From MFD04716-140 sp963703125 (GTDB taxonomy: Bacteria; Bacteroidota; Bacteroidia; Flavobacteriales; Flavobacteriaceae), in the NCBI GenBank assembly GCA_963703125.1, contig OY969790.1, forward strand, positions 1,984,001 through 2,048,000: 64,000 bases of DNA, read 5' to 3'. The stretch's first letter is position 1. Every line of letters starts with the position of its first letter. The notes beneath the pieces are model-generated. The model had not been told where the DNA came from, did no database searches, and saw nothing but the letters and a program-made list of their open reading frames with translations. Both the position numbers and the translations under genes were made by a program. Shown here piece by piece: positions 38,007 to 50,362 of this stretch.

Positions 38007-40733
38007 ATGCGATATTTTATCTGTTCGTATTTTTTCGTTTTCTTTTTTCAAGGTCTTGACGCGCAGGTTAAGAACAAAATCTCTGGAAGAATTTTGAACA
38101 TTCAGACAAATGAAGCACTATCAAGTGTTTTGATAACCATAGAGGGTACCCAAATTTCCTATGAGACAATTTCCGATGGGTTTTTTGAGTTGGAAACACG
38201 ATTGGCAGGTCACTACATATTAAATATTATTGCTCCGGACTTTTTTGCAAAACGATTGCCAATCGTATTGGAAAATCAAGACTTGTCACTGGGCACCATT
38301 TTTTTGGAGAGGGATATAACTTTTGAAAAGTCAGACAATCTGATAACATTGACGGAGTCGGACTTGTTGGATGAGGAAGGCTCGTCACTAACTTCAGGAT
38401 TATTACAAGCCACCCGTGATGTTTTTTTGAACCGTGCGGCCTTTGATTTTGGCCAGGCATTTTTTAGGGCCAGAGGTTATGATTCCCAAAACGGGCAAGT
38501 TTTGATGAATGGCATTCCCATGAACAAATTTTTTGATGGTCGGCCACAATGGAATAATTGGGGAGGTTTGAACGATGTAACCCGAAATCAGCAATTCACG
38601 AATGGGTTGGATGCTTCGGACTATACTTTTGGCGGCATTTCAGGGAATACAAATATTAACATGAGACCTTCGGGCCTGCGTCCCGGTACCCGACTGTCAA
38701 GTTCCATATCCAATCGCACCTATACAGGACGACTAATGGCCACATATAATTCTGGACCTCAAAAAAATGGCTTGAACTATGCGGTGTCAACCTCGAGGAG
38801 ATGGGCTAAAGAAGGATTTGTAAATGGCACTTTATATGACGCATTTTCAGTTTATGGATCAGTAGAATTTCAACTTAACTCAATAAGTACGGTTCATTTT
38901 ACAGGTATTTTGTCTTCCAATAGGCGTGGCAGGTCTTCTGCTATAACCGAAGAAGTATTTGACCTTGTAGGATCTAAGTATAATCCTTATTGGGGATACC
39001 AAAATGATAAAATACGTAACTCTCGAGAAAGAAAAGTAGCAGAACCCATAGCAATGCTCAATTATTATTATAAATCCGAAAACTTTGGCCTAAGTTCTGG
39101 AGTTTCCTATCAGTTTGGGGAGAATTCAAGAAGTAGGCTGGGATATTTCAATGCACCCAATCCCGACCCCACATACTACAGATACCTACCCAGTTTTTAT
39201 ATAAATAGTCCAATTGGAGCCAATTTTAGCAGCGCAAATAGTGCAAGGGAAGGATTTTTGACCAATTCACAGTTAAATTGGGGGAAACTTTACGAAGCAA
39301 ATAAAGACAAAGCATCCTATCTACTGTATGATGATATTGCCTTTGATAAACAATTCAGCTTTAATACCATCGGAAACCTAAAGATCAATGATAAAGCGAA
39401 AGTTGATTTTGGAATTACCTACAAACGTTTAAATTCTGATAATTACGCAAAAATTCAAGATTTGTTGGGAGCCGAATTCCATGAGGATATTGACCCTTTT
39501 TCGGATACTTACAATGACCTTACTTCTGATTCCAAAAAGAGCGGGAATGATATTTTTGGGTATCATTATAAAATCAACTCAGGTTCGCTTGATGCTTTTT
39601 CCCAATTCAAAATCGATTTTCAGAAATGGAAAGGCTTTATTTCCGCTACATATTCACAAACAGATTACCAAAGGGAAGGCCTGTTTCAAAACGAACGCTT
39701 TTTGGACAATTCCTTGGGAAAAGGAAACCAGCTAAAATTTTCAAACTATGGACTTAAAGGCGGACTATCTTACGGAATAACCGGCAGGCATTGGACGACA
39801 CTGAATGCCGCTTTTCTTACGAGGCCACCAACACTGCAAAATTTATATATAAATCCTAGGGAGAATAACCTAATAATCCCAAACATTCAAAGCGAGAAAA
39901 TTTCTACCATAGATTTGAATTATTTTATTCGAATGCCAAAACTTATTGGGCGCCTGACAGGTTTTTACACGCGTTTTCAAAACACCACCGATGTCAATTT
40001 TTTCTTTGTTGATGCGGGTGTAGGTTCTGATTTTGTGCAAGAGGTCATTACAGATTTGGACAAACTGCATATGGGTATTGAGGTAGGGTTGGAATATGAG
40101 CTTTCATCCGCCGTCAAAATTACCGGCGTGGCTGCAATTGGCAAATATCTTTTCGCAAGTGATCCAAATGTATCCATAAATTTTGATACGGCCGGTGCAG
40201 AGGAAGACTTGATCAACCCGGAAGGCACTATTGATTTAGGAGTAGCCAAGATCAAAAATTATAAATTGGCCCAAGGGCCACAAAAGGCACTTGCCTTAGG
40301 GATTGAATATCGTGACCCAAAATATTGGTGGGCTGGAGCCACAGCGAACTATTTGGCCAATAATTATGCCAATATTTCTACGATAACAAGAACGCAAAGT
40401 TTTTTTACCGATCCCGAAACCGGACAACCCTTTCCCAATGCAACCGATGAGAATGTAAACCAGCTGTTGGAGCAAAAACCATTGGACAATTTTTACTTGA
40501 TGAATTTGGTCGGAGGGAAGTCTTGGCTAAAAAAAGGAAAATACATGAGCATTTTTGCGAGTATAAATAACGTGTTTGATACGACTTTCAGAACTGGAGG
40601 CTACGAGCAAAGCAGGAATGGCAATTTTGGCCAGCTTCAACAAGATAATCTAAGTGGCATCCCATCTTTTGCGCCAAAGTATTGGTATGGCTACGGGAGG
40701 ACTTATTTTTTGAATTTGGCATATAGTTTTTAA
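38007..40733 (+). CDS. TonB-dependent outer-membrane receptor with carboxypeptidase-like domain
   Basis: A 908-residue protein: signal peptide ending FQGLDAQ, a CarboxypepD_reg-like domain (about 20-105), a plug-like domain with AFFRARGYDSQNGQVLMNG (about 150-168) and a large barrel ending with YGRTYFLNLAYSF. The plug region is less like the classic RGxxxRxxxLLDGxP pattern and lacks SusC signature motifs. It is followed 65 bases later by a DUF5689/lamin-tail lipoprotein and diverges from the EEP nuclease, so its ligand may be a nuclease product. That ligand assignment is inference. Confidence 0.9.
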   Translation: MRYFICSYFFVFFFQGLDAQVKNKISGRILNIQTNEALSSVLITIEGTQISYETISDGFFELETRLAGHYILNIIAPDFFAKRLPIVLENQDLSLGTIFLERDITFEKSDNLITLTESDLLDEEGSSLTSGLLQATRDVFLNRAAFDFGQAFFRARGYDSQNGQVLMNGIPMNKFFDGRPQWNNWGGLNDVTRNQQFTNGLDASDYTFGGISGNTNINMRPSGLRPGTRLSSSISNRTYTGRLMATYNSGPQKNGLNYAVSTSRRWAKEGFVNGTLYDAFSVYGSVEFQLNSISTVHFTGILSSNRRGRSSAITEEVFDLVGSKYNPYWGYQNDKIRNSRERKVAEPIAMLNYYYKSENFGLSSGVSYQFGENSRSRLGYFNAPNPDPTYYRYLPSFYINSPIGANFSSANSAREGFLTNSQLNWGKLYEANKDKASYLLYDDIAFDKQFSFNTIGNLKINDKAKVDFGITYKRLNSDNYAKIQDLLGAEFHEDIDPFSDTYNDLTSDSKKSGNDIFGYHYKINSGSLDAFSQFKIDFQKWKGFISATYSQTDYQREGLFQNERFLDNSLGKGNQLKFSNYGLKGGLSYGITGRHWTTLNAAFLTRPPTLQNLYINPRENNLIIPNIQSEKISTIDLNYFIRMPKLIGRLTGFYTRFQNTTDVNFFFVDAGVGSDFVQEVITDLDKLHMGIEVGLEYELSSAVKITGVAAIGKYLFASDPNVSINFDTAGAEEDLINPEGTIDLGVAKIKNYKLAQGPQKALALGIEYRDPKYWWAGATANYLANNYANISTITRTQSFFTDPETGQPFPNATDENVNQLLEQKPLDNFYLMNLVGGKSWLKKGKYMSIFASINNVFDTTFRTGGYEQSRNGNFGQLQQDNLSGIPSFAPKYWYGYGRTYFLNLAYSF

Positions 40734-40798
40734 GACATAAGAGGTTTCTCAATTGAATTTGTAATAGGCTAAATAAAAACAGCTGTTAGTTGATAAGA

Positions 40799-42172
40799 AT
40801 GACCAAAAAAACAAACCGTATTAAGTTGAATTTGATGGGCTTTGCACTCTTGTTACTTATTTCATGTGTAAAAAGTCGGGATTTTGACCCTCCTCAGAGT
40901 TCATGTAATTCAGATTTGGTCGTGAATGCTTCCTACAAAGATATAAAGGATCTATATATAGACAGAACAATTCAGATTCAAACTGACCTAATAATTGAAG
41001 GTTACGTGATATCATCCGACAATGCCGGAAATTTTTTCAGCGTGTTGCACTTTCAGGACGGCCCCGCCAATCCTACGGAAGGTTTTCAGGTTGAAATAGA
41101 CTTAAGGGACTCACATTTGTTTTATCCGATAGGCAGTAAAATATTTATCAAGTTAAAAGGGCTTTACTTAGGTAAAAGCAAAGGAGTTTTCAAGATCGGA
41201 GGGGTTTTTACCTCATTTGGCAATGAATCTGTAGGAAGATTACCCGCTGCCATTGTGGACCAACATATTATTATTTCATGCAATCAGAATAACACAGTTG
41301 AGCCAGTTCGGCTAGCTCTGAATGACTTGAGTGAAAGCTTTGTCAATACCTTGGTCCAATTAGAAAAGGTTGAAATTTCAGAGTCCGAAATAGGTTTACC
41401 ATTTGCCATTGAACAAGAGGAAACCGAGCGTACACTTATTAATTGTGAAGATATTGAAATAGGATTGTTGAACAGTGGTTTTTCAGATTTTCACACTGAG
41501 CTTATGCCCACAGGTAATGGAACTATAACTGGAGTGCTTTTGCGAGAAAATGATGATTTTTTGTTAGTCATCCGTGATTTAGGGGACATCGATTTTAACC
41601 AGGATCGGTGTGAGGATTTGGTTGATGAATTTACATCGACCAGCATTTTTTTCTCCGAGTTGGCCGACCCAGAGAACAATGCAGGTGCCAGGTTTGTAGA
41701 ACTTTATAATTCGGGATCAGAATCCTTAAGCTTAAAAGGATGGAAGATAGAGAGGTTCACCAATTCTAGTTTTGAAGTGAGTTCTTCAATCAAATTGGAT
41801 AATCTTACGATTGGGTCGGAAAGCACATTGGTAATCTCGCCCAACGCGCCTGAATTTGAAAATGTCTATGGTTTTTTGCCTGATTTAGGAATTGGGACAA
41901 ACAGCCCGGCCGATTCCAACGGGGATGATAATCTGAGGCTCGTAGACCCTTTTGGAGTGGTCATCGATGTTTTTGGAAGAATTGGTGAGGATGGCTCGGA
42001 AACCGATCATGAGTTCGAGGACGGTAGAGCCTTTCGAAATATTGAAATATCGCAAGGGAATCCAGTCTTTACTTTTAGCGAGTGGATTCTTTATAATGAC
42101 ACAGGAGAATCAGGAACCATAAATCAACCCCAAATAGCCCCGCAAGATTTTAGCCCGGGAAATCGAGAATAA
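40799..42172 (+). CDS. DUF5689 and lamin-tail-domain lipoprotein
   Basis: From the ATG at 40799 (in-frame TTG nine bases earlier is less likely) the product is about 457 residues. It has a signal peptide with lipobox LLISC (Cys about 23), a DUF5689-like beta domain (about 40-250, with IEGYVISSDNAGNFFSVL), and a C-terminal lamin-tail-like domain (about 275-400) with FFSELADPENNAGARFVELYN and WKIERFT. Lamin-tail domains in bacteria often accompany secreted nucleases. A surface-exposed lipoprotein paired with the TonB receptor upstream is likely, like SusD-type partners, but it is not SusD. Confidence 0.82.
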   Translation: MTKKTNRIKLNLMGFALLLLISCVKSRDFDPPQSSCNSDLVVNASYKDIKDLYIDRTIQIQTDLIIEGYVISSDNAGNFFSVLHFQDGPANPTEGFQVEIDLRDSHLFYPIGSKIFIKLKGLYLGKSKGVFKIGGVFTSFGNESVGRLPAAIVDQHIIISCNQNNTVEPVRLALNDLSESFVNTLVQLEKVEISESEIGLPFAIEQEETERTLINCEDIEIGLLNSGFSDFHTELMPTGNGTITGVLLRENDDFLLVIRDLGDIDFNQDRCEDLVDEFTSTSIFFSELADPENNAGARFVELYNSGSESLSLKGWKIERFTNSSFEVSSSIKLDNLTIGSESTLVISPNAPEFENVYGFLPDLGIGTNSPADSNGDDNLRLVDPFGVVIDVFGRIGEDGSETDHEFEDGRAFRNIEISQGNPVFTFSEWILYNDTGESGTINQPQIAPQDFSPGNRE

Positions 42173-42206
42173 AAAAGGCCATCGATTCATAAAGATGGCC
42201 TTTTTT
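42171..42206. terminator. Bidirectional Rho-independent terminator
   Basis: AAAAAAGGCCATC (42171-42183) pairs perfectly with GATGGCCTTTTTT (42194-42206). T-runs are present on both strands. It separates the lamin-tail lipoprotein gene from the convergent DinB-like gene, and the first A bases belong to the stop codon. Confidence 0.95.
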
Positions 42207-42223
42207 GTGATTGGCTTTATTGG

Positions 42224-42829
42224 TTATTCTGTCGGAAAATCGGGATGTGCCATTACCTCTTGCATTTGTTTTACATGACGCTCTGTATGTCCGCTCATGA
42301 ACAAAAGAATTTGGAGTCCGTCAATGGTTCCGAAGGGCAATTGCCCGTAATAGTTTCTCAAGTCATCTTCAGTACTGTTCAAATAGGCAATATGCGCCTC
42401 GCGTTTTGAGATAAACTCAATTAGGGTATCTTCATACGATCCAAATTTTCCGGAGGGCTCGAATGCCTCACCAGTTTTTACCTTTTGGTCGCGATTTACG
42501 ATCATGGCCAACAATTGCTCATCGGTCATTTTTACATCGCCTCGTTTTGAAGAGTCGGCGGCCGTTTGCAGTGCCCCTTGCAGCATACCACCGATCATTC
42601 CTTCAGAAATGGCCAAATGTTCAACACATTCTGCCACAGACCAGGCCTCCGGAGTTGCCTTATAATTCAGTTGCGCGTCCGATAGCCCATCTACCGTGCT
42701 TCGCAGCAAATCTTGTGTTTTGGTCAATTCCGAAATGGCCATCTCACGCTCTGCGTCGGTAATCCCGGTTTTTATAATCCCGAAACTTACCAATGCCATC
42801 ATTACAATGGGAATAATAATTTTTTTCAT
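42224..42829 (-). CDS. Exported DinB-like protein
   Basis: A 201-residue protein with a hydrophobic N-terminal signal (MKKIIIPIVMMALVSFGIIK) and a four-helix DinB-superfamily domain. The metal-binding histidines fit VAECVEHLAIS (about 65-75) and MSGHTERHVKQM (about 179-190). The mix of an exported signal and a DinB domain is seen in Bacteroidota, function unknown. It is not closely related to the DinB-like gene at 7651 over its full length. Confidence 0.78.
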   Translation of the reverse strand: MKKIIIPIVMMALVSFGIIKTGITDAEREMAISELTKTQDLLRSTVDGLSDAQLNYKATPEAWSVAECVEHLAISEGMIGGMLQGALQTAADSSKRGDVKMTDEQLLAMIVNRDQKVKTGEAFEPSGKFGSYEDTLIEFISKREAHIAYLNSTEDDLRNYYGQLPFGTIDGLQILLFMSGHTERHVKQMQEVMAHPDFPTE

Positions 42830-45609
<2,780 letters not shown>

Positions 45610-45630
45610 TTTGACAAAATTACTGGAACG

Positions 45631-45666
45631 ACTGCCATGCTTCTAACAAGTGTGGCAGTTTTTTTA
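45631..45666 (+). terminator. Rho-independent terminator between katG and the ankyrin gene
   Basis: ACTGCCATGCTT (45631-45642) pairs with AAGTGTGGCAGT (45648-45659) using two G-T pairs, loop CTAAC, followed by seven T. It lies 22 bases after katG, so any ankyrin transcript from the katG promoter must pass it. Confidence 0.88.
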
Positions 45667-45694
45667 TAATTTTATCAGACTTATCAAAAGAGGT

Positions 45695-46165
45695 ATGAAC
45701 GAATTTTTTTTCTCGGAAATAAAAAATGGCAACTTCAACGAAGTAAAGGCCATGCTCGCCAAGAATCCCATGTTGGTTAACAGCAAGGACGATCGGGGTT
45801 CTACTGCGTTAATTTTGGCTACCTATTATGACGAGGAAGAAATAACCGATCTTCTTCTTGAACATGGCGCAAAAATCGATGCTAAAGATTCTTCAGGCAA
45901 TACGGCACTAATGGGAGTCTGTTTTAAGGGTTATACCGACGTTGCAAAGAAATTAATGGAGAGGGGCGCCAATATAAACGAACGCAACTCCATGGGTGCT
46001 ACTTGTTTGATCTATGCTGCAACCTTTAATAGAGAAGAAATTGCAACAATGTTAATCAACAAAGGAGCTGATAAAACAGTGAAAGACAACAGAGGTCAAA
46101 CCGCTTATGACCATGCAAAAATGCAAGGGAATCAAACTATGATAAACCTGCTACAAGATAAATAG
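45695..46165 (+). CDS. Ankyrin-repeat protein (AnkB-like)
   Basis: From the ATG at 45695 (preceded by AAAGAGGT, a rare clear Shine-Dalgarno-like sequence here) the product is about 156 residues. It contains four ankyrin repeats such as DDRGSTALILATYYDEEEI, DSSGNTALMGVCFKGYTDV and NSMGATCLIYAATFNREEI, and no signal peptide. It probably binds a protein partner. Pseudomonas aeruginosa katB is followed by ankB, which supports KatB function; similar pairing is seen here. It shares no clear promoter box, and omega-amidase starts three bases after it. A GTG farther upstream at 45650 is less likely. Confidence 0.85.
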   Translation: MNEFFFSEIKNGNFNEVKAMLAKNPMLVNSKDDRGSTALILATYYDEEEITDLLLEHGAKIDAKDSSGNTALMGVCFKGYTDVAKKLMERGANINERNSMGATCLIYAATFNREEIATMLINKGADKTVKDNRGQTAYDHAKMQGNQTMINLLQDK

Positions 46166-46168
46166 ATA

Positions 46169-46945
46169 ATGGCCGAAGAGCTCATTACTGCACTTGTTCA
46201 ATCACCTTTGCTTTGGGAAAACCCAGCTGCCAACCGGAAAGCATTTTCACAAAAATTTTTTGACATCGAGGAGAACTGTGATATAATTATCCTACCCGAA
46301 ATGTTTACCACTGGTTTTACCATGAAACCATCTAATATTGATGTATCCGAAGGGGCAAAAACAATTGAGTGGATACAGTTGGAAGCAACTAAAAAAAATG
46401 CGGCTATTGTTGGTAGCCTACCTTTCAACGATAAAGGGATATACTTCAATCGATTGTTTTTTGTTGAACCGAACGGAAATATATATAAATATGATAAGCG
46501 ACATACTTTTACTCTTGCAGGCGAGGATAAAGTGTATACAGCCGGTTCAGAAAAGCTAATAATCGATTATAAAGGCTTCAAGATATGTCCCATGATCTGT
46601 TACGATTTGCGATTTCCTGTATGGGCACGCAATGTAGAGCATTATGATGTGTTGATATTCGTGGCCAATTGGCCCAAACCTAGAATTGTTGCTTGGGATA
46701 CATTATTAAAAGCAAGAGCTATTGAGAATATGTCATACTGTATTGGAGTAAACCGTGTGGGGACTGATGAAGTTGGACATCAATATCCTGGTCATTCAGC
46801 GGTATATGATTCTCTTGGGGAACAATTGGCATTCTCCGGAAGGGAAGAGGTTTTATATGTTACCCTGAATAAGAATCATTTAAGCACAACAAGAAACAAA
46901 CTTAAATTTTTGGATGACAGGGATGATTTTACTCTAGAATTGTAA
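46169..46945 (+). CDS. Nitrilase-superfamily omega-amidase (YafV-like)
   Basis: A 258-residue carbon-nitrogen hydrolase. The Glu-Lys-Cys catalytic triad is E44 (LPEMFTTGF), K110 (YDKRHTF) and C144 (ICYDLRFP). The pattern, length and C-terminal KLKFLDDRDDF fit YafV/omega-amidase rather than nitrilase proper. The enzyme deamidates alpha-ketoglutaramate or alpha-ketosuccinamate formed by transaminases and acts in the cytoplasm. It begins three bases after the ankyrin gene and overlaps the convergent lipoprotein gene by 17 bases. Confidence 0.88.
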   Translation: MAEELITALVQSPLLWENPAANRKAFSQKFFDIEENCDIIILPEMFTTGFTMKPSNIDVSEGAKTIEWIQLEATKKNAAIVGSLPFNDKGIYFNRLFFVEPNGNIYKYDKRHTFTLAGEDKVYTAGSEKLIIDYKGFKICPMICYDLRFPVWARNVEHYDVLIFVANWPKPRIVAWDTLLKARAIENMSYCIGVNRVGTDEVGHQYPGHSAVYDSLGEQLAFSGREEVLYVTLNKNHLSTTRNKLKFLDDRDDFTLEL

Positions 46946-48545
46946 AAGTCTCTATTTTCTCCCAATTCGCCCTGATTTCAATGGCCCCTGGATAATAACT
47001 TACCTTTTCAGGTTGTATTTTTTTAAGGTAATTCCCCGTATCCCATTTTCCATTGCCATTCATATCAAAAATTATACGGATCAAGTAATTTGCAGGTTCA
47101 ATACTATTGAATTCAAAAGTTTGCGACTCTAGGGAATATATTTCCTCTTTGACCAGTCCTTTTTCGTCCGTCAGTTGAACTAGTAAGGGAAATGTAACGG
47201 CCCCAGTTAAATTCACGCTTAAATTTCCGTAATCTGCCAGACTTTTGGTAGACATATTGTATGCCAAAGTATCGTTCGTTTTTTCGAAAAAATCGGTAAT
47301 TGCACCTGGTATCAACTTTAATTTATATGTATGGTTGGGCTCTCGCTCGAAATTAAAGTCGACCTGATTTTTCAAAGTATCCAATTGGACCTTAAAAGCA
47401 ACAGGAACGGAATCTTGGTTCACCATATCTATTAGAGTTGTGTCAATTTTGGACAGTGGGGTGTTGGCCTCAATATGATAGGGTCCATTGAAACTTAAAG
47501 TACCTTTTTGATTGGGGTTGAGAAGCAAAGTATCTAAGGCAACCTTGCGTTTTTTTATATTGAACGTATCAATTATTCTCAGCTTTTCATTGGTCACGGT
47601 GAACAGTATAGAATCAAATTCAAATGGGGTGAACCAATAGTTCAAGGTATCTTTCCTTCGTTCTTTCAGAATTTTGGTTTTTATAGTATCCGGCAAGATA
47701 CTTAAAGGTTCTATTTCAATATCATCTCCATCACCATAGTATCCGAATAGAATCCTGTTCTTGGCGGCCAGTGTCGGGACTGAAATTTTGTAATCCGGTA
47801 TTTCCTTGAATAAAGTCAAAAGGTAAGTTGAGTCGGTCGGTAAAGAAACGGTATCTCGTATAAAGGCAATTTTATCCGCATTTTGATCGAATATATTGTT
47901 CTTGGCCTCATCTTTTATGGCGAACATGGCATATTTGCCTTCTTTCAAATTTTTCAGTGTAAAAATTACCGTACTATCTAGGGTATTTGTAATATAATTT
48001 GGGGGTCTTTTATATAATGTGGAATCATTATAGGTGCTATCGATCTCATAAAGCATAATACTAATGAATTGATCGGCTTTTTGGTTAAAGGCATCCTTTA
48101 CAACACCCGATACGGTCAAGGAATCAATATAATCACCTGTTGAGAAAACATAGCTTAGAAAACTGGCTGGATTACCCTCGTTATTATCCACGATACTCTG
48201 ACCAAAATTAAATGTATAAGTTGTATTTGGCCTTAGCGTATCTTTAATAATGATTTCAATAAACTTGCTTGCACCGCCCTGCGGAGATATTTGGGGCGTA
48301 TATTTCAGTGGGGGGGATATGATTAGCTGGTCCTGGATTTTTTCCAATTTTATGTACTCATCAAAATAGAGGCGAATTTTCTTGGCCTTAAAGTTGATGG
48401 TCATATTTTCCGGCTCGGCCTTTAAAAGTTTGGGAGATGTCACATCTTTTGGCCCACCACTCGGATTACCCCTCTTGCCACATTGATATAGGGCGGCAAC
48501 TACGAAAAGCAGAAAAATAATGGCAAAAAAGCGTCTCAACATCAT
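46929..48545 (-). CDS. Ig-like-domain lipoprotein of Bacteroidota type
   Basis: A 538-residue protein with a signal peptide and lipobox ALYQC (about residues 18-22). The N-terminal KRGNPSGGPKDVTSPKLL introduces a big bacterial Ig-like domain (SbsA-like, residues about 33-135: YFDEYIKLEKIQDQLIISPP). The rest is a series of beta-sandwich stretches. The family is conserved in Bacteroidota and of unknown function, presumably on the outer membrane. It lies about 130 bp from comF on the same strand, which may or may not be co-transcribed. Confidence 0.82.
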   Translation of the reverse strand: MMLRRFFAIIFLLFVVAALYQCGKRGNPSGGPKDVTSPKLLKAEPENMTINFKAKKIRLYFDEYIKLEKIQDQLIISPPLKYTPQISPQGGASKFIEIIIKDTLRPNTTYTFNFGQSIVDNNEGNPASFLSYVFSTGDYIDSLTVSGVVKDAFNQKADQFISIMLYEIDSTYNDSTLYKRPPNYITNTLDSTVIFTLKNLKEGKYAMFAIKDEAKNNIFDQNADKIAFIRDTVSLPTDSTYLLTLFKEIPDYKISVPTLAAKNRILFGYYGDGDDIEIEPLSILPDTIKTKILKERRKDTLNYWFTPFEFDSILFTVTNEKLRIIDTFNIKKRKVALDTLLLNPNQKGTLSFNGPYHIEANTPLSKIDTTLIDMVNQDSVPVAFKVQLDTLKNQVDFNFEREPNHTYKLKLIPGAITDFFEKTNDTLAYNMSTKSLADYGNLSVNLTGAVTFPLLVQLTDEKGLVKEEIYSLESQTFEFNSIEPANYLIRIIFDMNGNGKWDTGNYLKKIQPEKVSYYPGAIEIRANWEKIETFTILE

Positions 48546-48677
48546 ACTTAAACTTAGCGCAAAATAACAACTTATTTGCCAATACAGCTGAAGTTAAAGA
48601 GGTGAATACGCCTAAATTAGCGTTAAAAAAGGAACTCTGCACTCAATAAGAAAGAAGTAAATACAAGAAAGAAAGAT

Positions 48678-49385
48678 TTAATCAAGGGGAACTATGGCCA
48701 TACTGGCAATATAAAGAGTGATTCCTTCAATTTTTAATAATGTATTTGCACAAATTTCCATGGTAGCCCCAGTTGTAATGACATCATCTATCAGAAGCAC
48801 TTTTTTGTTTTTTAGAATTTCTGGATTCGATATCGTATAAAGCTCTTTATTGGTTTGTATACGGCCCAATCTACCTTTTTTCGTTTGGGTTTTGGTGTTG
48901 GCGGTTTTCATTAACCCTTTTGACAAGTATTGGGCATTTATATGAAATGCTATTCTTTCACCGAATTTATCTACTTGATTGAATCCCCGTTTTCTCAGTT
49001 TTGTTTTGTGCAAAGGAACAGGAATTACATAATCGATTTTTTCAAGTGCCTTGTCTACCTTTAAGATTTGCCCATACCATTCCCCCAGGAAAGTCCCAAT
49101 TTTCTCTTGATTCCTGTACTTTAATTGATGAATAAGTTTTTTTACAATCCCATTTTCAATAAAGTATAGGAATGAACTTGCCTTTTTTATGTTAATTCGT
49201 CCATAAAAAGTACGATCTACCGCATTTTCTTCGTTAAAGTTGTAATCGGTGAGAGGTAAATCGTTCCGACAAACGGTACAGATGAGTTTCTCTCCTCTGT
49301 ATAAATGTGCATTACATCCAAAACACACCTTGGGCAATAGGATGGTGTTTATATCATTTAGTATATTTGATAGCTTATAGAACAA
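48678..49385 (-). CDS. ComF-family phosphoribosyltransferase-like protein
   Basis: A 235-residue protein with an N-terminal zinc-ribbon (C21, C24, C36, C39 in KVCFGCN and ICTVCRND) and a C-terminal PRTase domain. The PRPP-loop motif is VLLIDDVITTGATM (about 196-209). ComF is required for late competence steps in several bacteria, and many homologues are of unknown function. It is divergent from the coiled-coil gene at 49429 across only 43 bp. Confidence 0.88.
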   Translation of the reverse strand: MFYKLSNILNDINTILLPKVCFGCNAHLYRGEKLICTVCRNDLPLTDYNFNEENAVDRTFYGRINIKKASSFLYFIENGIVKKLIHQLKYRNQEKIGTFLGEWYGQILKVDKALEKIDYVIPVPLHKTKLRKRGFNQVDKFGERIAFHINAQYLSKGLMKTANTKTQTKKGRLGRIQTNKELYTISNPEILKNKKVLLIDDVITTGATMEICANTLLKIEGITLYIASMAIVPLD

Positions 49386-49428
49386 CCAATTCTTAAATTA
49401 TTAACCTACTTAAAGCTCGCTTGCTCTA

Positions 49429-50325
49429 ATGGAAGAACAAGATAAGAAATTCAATTATAAAATTATCCTTGCGGCTTTGGTAGCTGTAATTTTGGGGATT
49501 CTAATTGCTTTTTATTATAGTTATGCTCAAGCTAAGAGCCAAATAAATTTTTTGGAGCAAGAGAAGGAGCTTTTGGTAAAGGACCTTACCTTAATGAAAG
49601 GAGATGTAGATCGTCTTTCGGCACTCAATGAGGTGAATGAAATAGAATTACAAGATTCAAGATATAGGGTTCAACAATTGCTTGATTCCGTTGGAAGACT
49701 TAACTTCAGTATAGAAAAACTTCGGGAATATAAAGGAGAACTTCGAAGATTGGAAGCAAAAAATGATAGTCTAAAGTTAAAAAATAATTTCCTCAAGTAC
49801 AACAACATGGTCCTTTCCGAAAAATATGAGGAAACCAGAAAACAAATAGAGGAACTTAGAGGGAAGAGCAGTTCGTTGGCAGAAGCAGAAGCACTACAAC
49901 GGAGGAAAATTCAAGAACTTAACAAAGAGCTTAAGACCAAGAGCTACTTGCACTTGCGAACCTCTGGCGGAAATGGTTTTAGATTACGTAGCGGAAAACC
50001 CATAATGACCAATAAGGCCTCAATTATTGAAAAATTACGAGGTTGTGCTACAATTATTGCTGACCCAATGGTTATTAATGAACAGCGAGTTATTTATCTT
50101 CAATTTTTAGATCCAAGCAAACGTATTATTGAGGACAATGCCAACACCATATCAGTAAATGGCAATATCTATAGTAAGCGAGTTGAAGTTGTACTTATGG
50201 GTGAAGATCTTGATGTGTGCGATTTTATTACCATACCTGAAGGCTCATTAGGGCCCGGCACATACACTTTGAATATTTTTGAGGATGAGCGTTTGCTTTC
50301 TACATCGGAATTTGATCTAAAATAA
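49429..50325 (+). CDS. Membrane-anchored coiled-coil protein, function unknown
   Basis: A 298-residue protein with one N-terminal transmembrane helix (about 11-32) and a long coiled coil (about 36-165), rich in Leu/Glu/Lys. It is followed by a globular C-terminal domain (about 170-298) of beta strands (HLRTSGGNGFRLRSGKPIM, GDLDVCDFI-like region). This architecture recalls septal or chromosome-segregation-type anchors, but no family is certain. It lies between comF (divergent) and glyS (same strand, 37 bp later). Confidence 0.7.
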   Translation: MEEQDKKFNYKIILAALVAVILGILIAFYYSYAQAKSQINFLEQEKELLVKDLTLMKGDVDRLSALNEVNEIELQDSRYRVQQLLDSVGRLNFSIEKLREYKGELRRLEAKNDSLKLKNNFLKYNNMVLSEKYEETRKQIEELRGKSSSLAEAEALQRRKIQELNKELKTKSYLHLRTSGGNGFRLRSGKPIMTNKASIIEKLRGCATIIADPMVINEQRVIYLQFLDPSKRIIEDNANTISVNGNIYSKRVEVVLMGEDLDVCDFITIPEGSLGPGTYTLNIFEDERLLSTSEFDLK

Positions 50326-50350
50326 ATTATATCGATTTAGGGTAATATTC

Positions 50351-50358
50351 TATTTTTG
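50351..50358 (+). promoter_or_regulatory. Predicted -7 element of glyS, almost touching the start codon
   Basis: TATTTTTG fits TAnnTTTG and ends four bases before the glyS ATG at 50363. The usual start site would fall at or just next to the ATG, so the mRNA may be leaderless. Confidence 0.5.
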
Positions 50359-50362
50359 CCAC

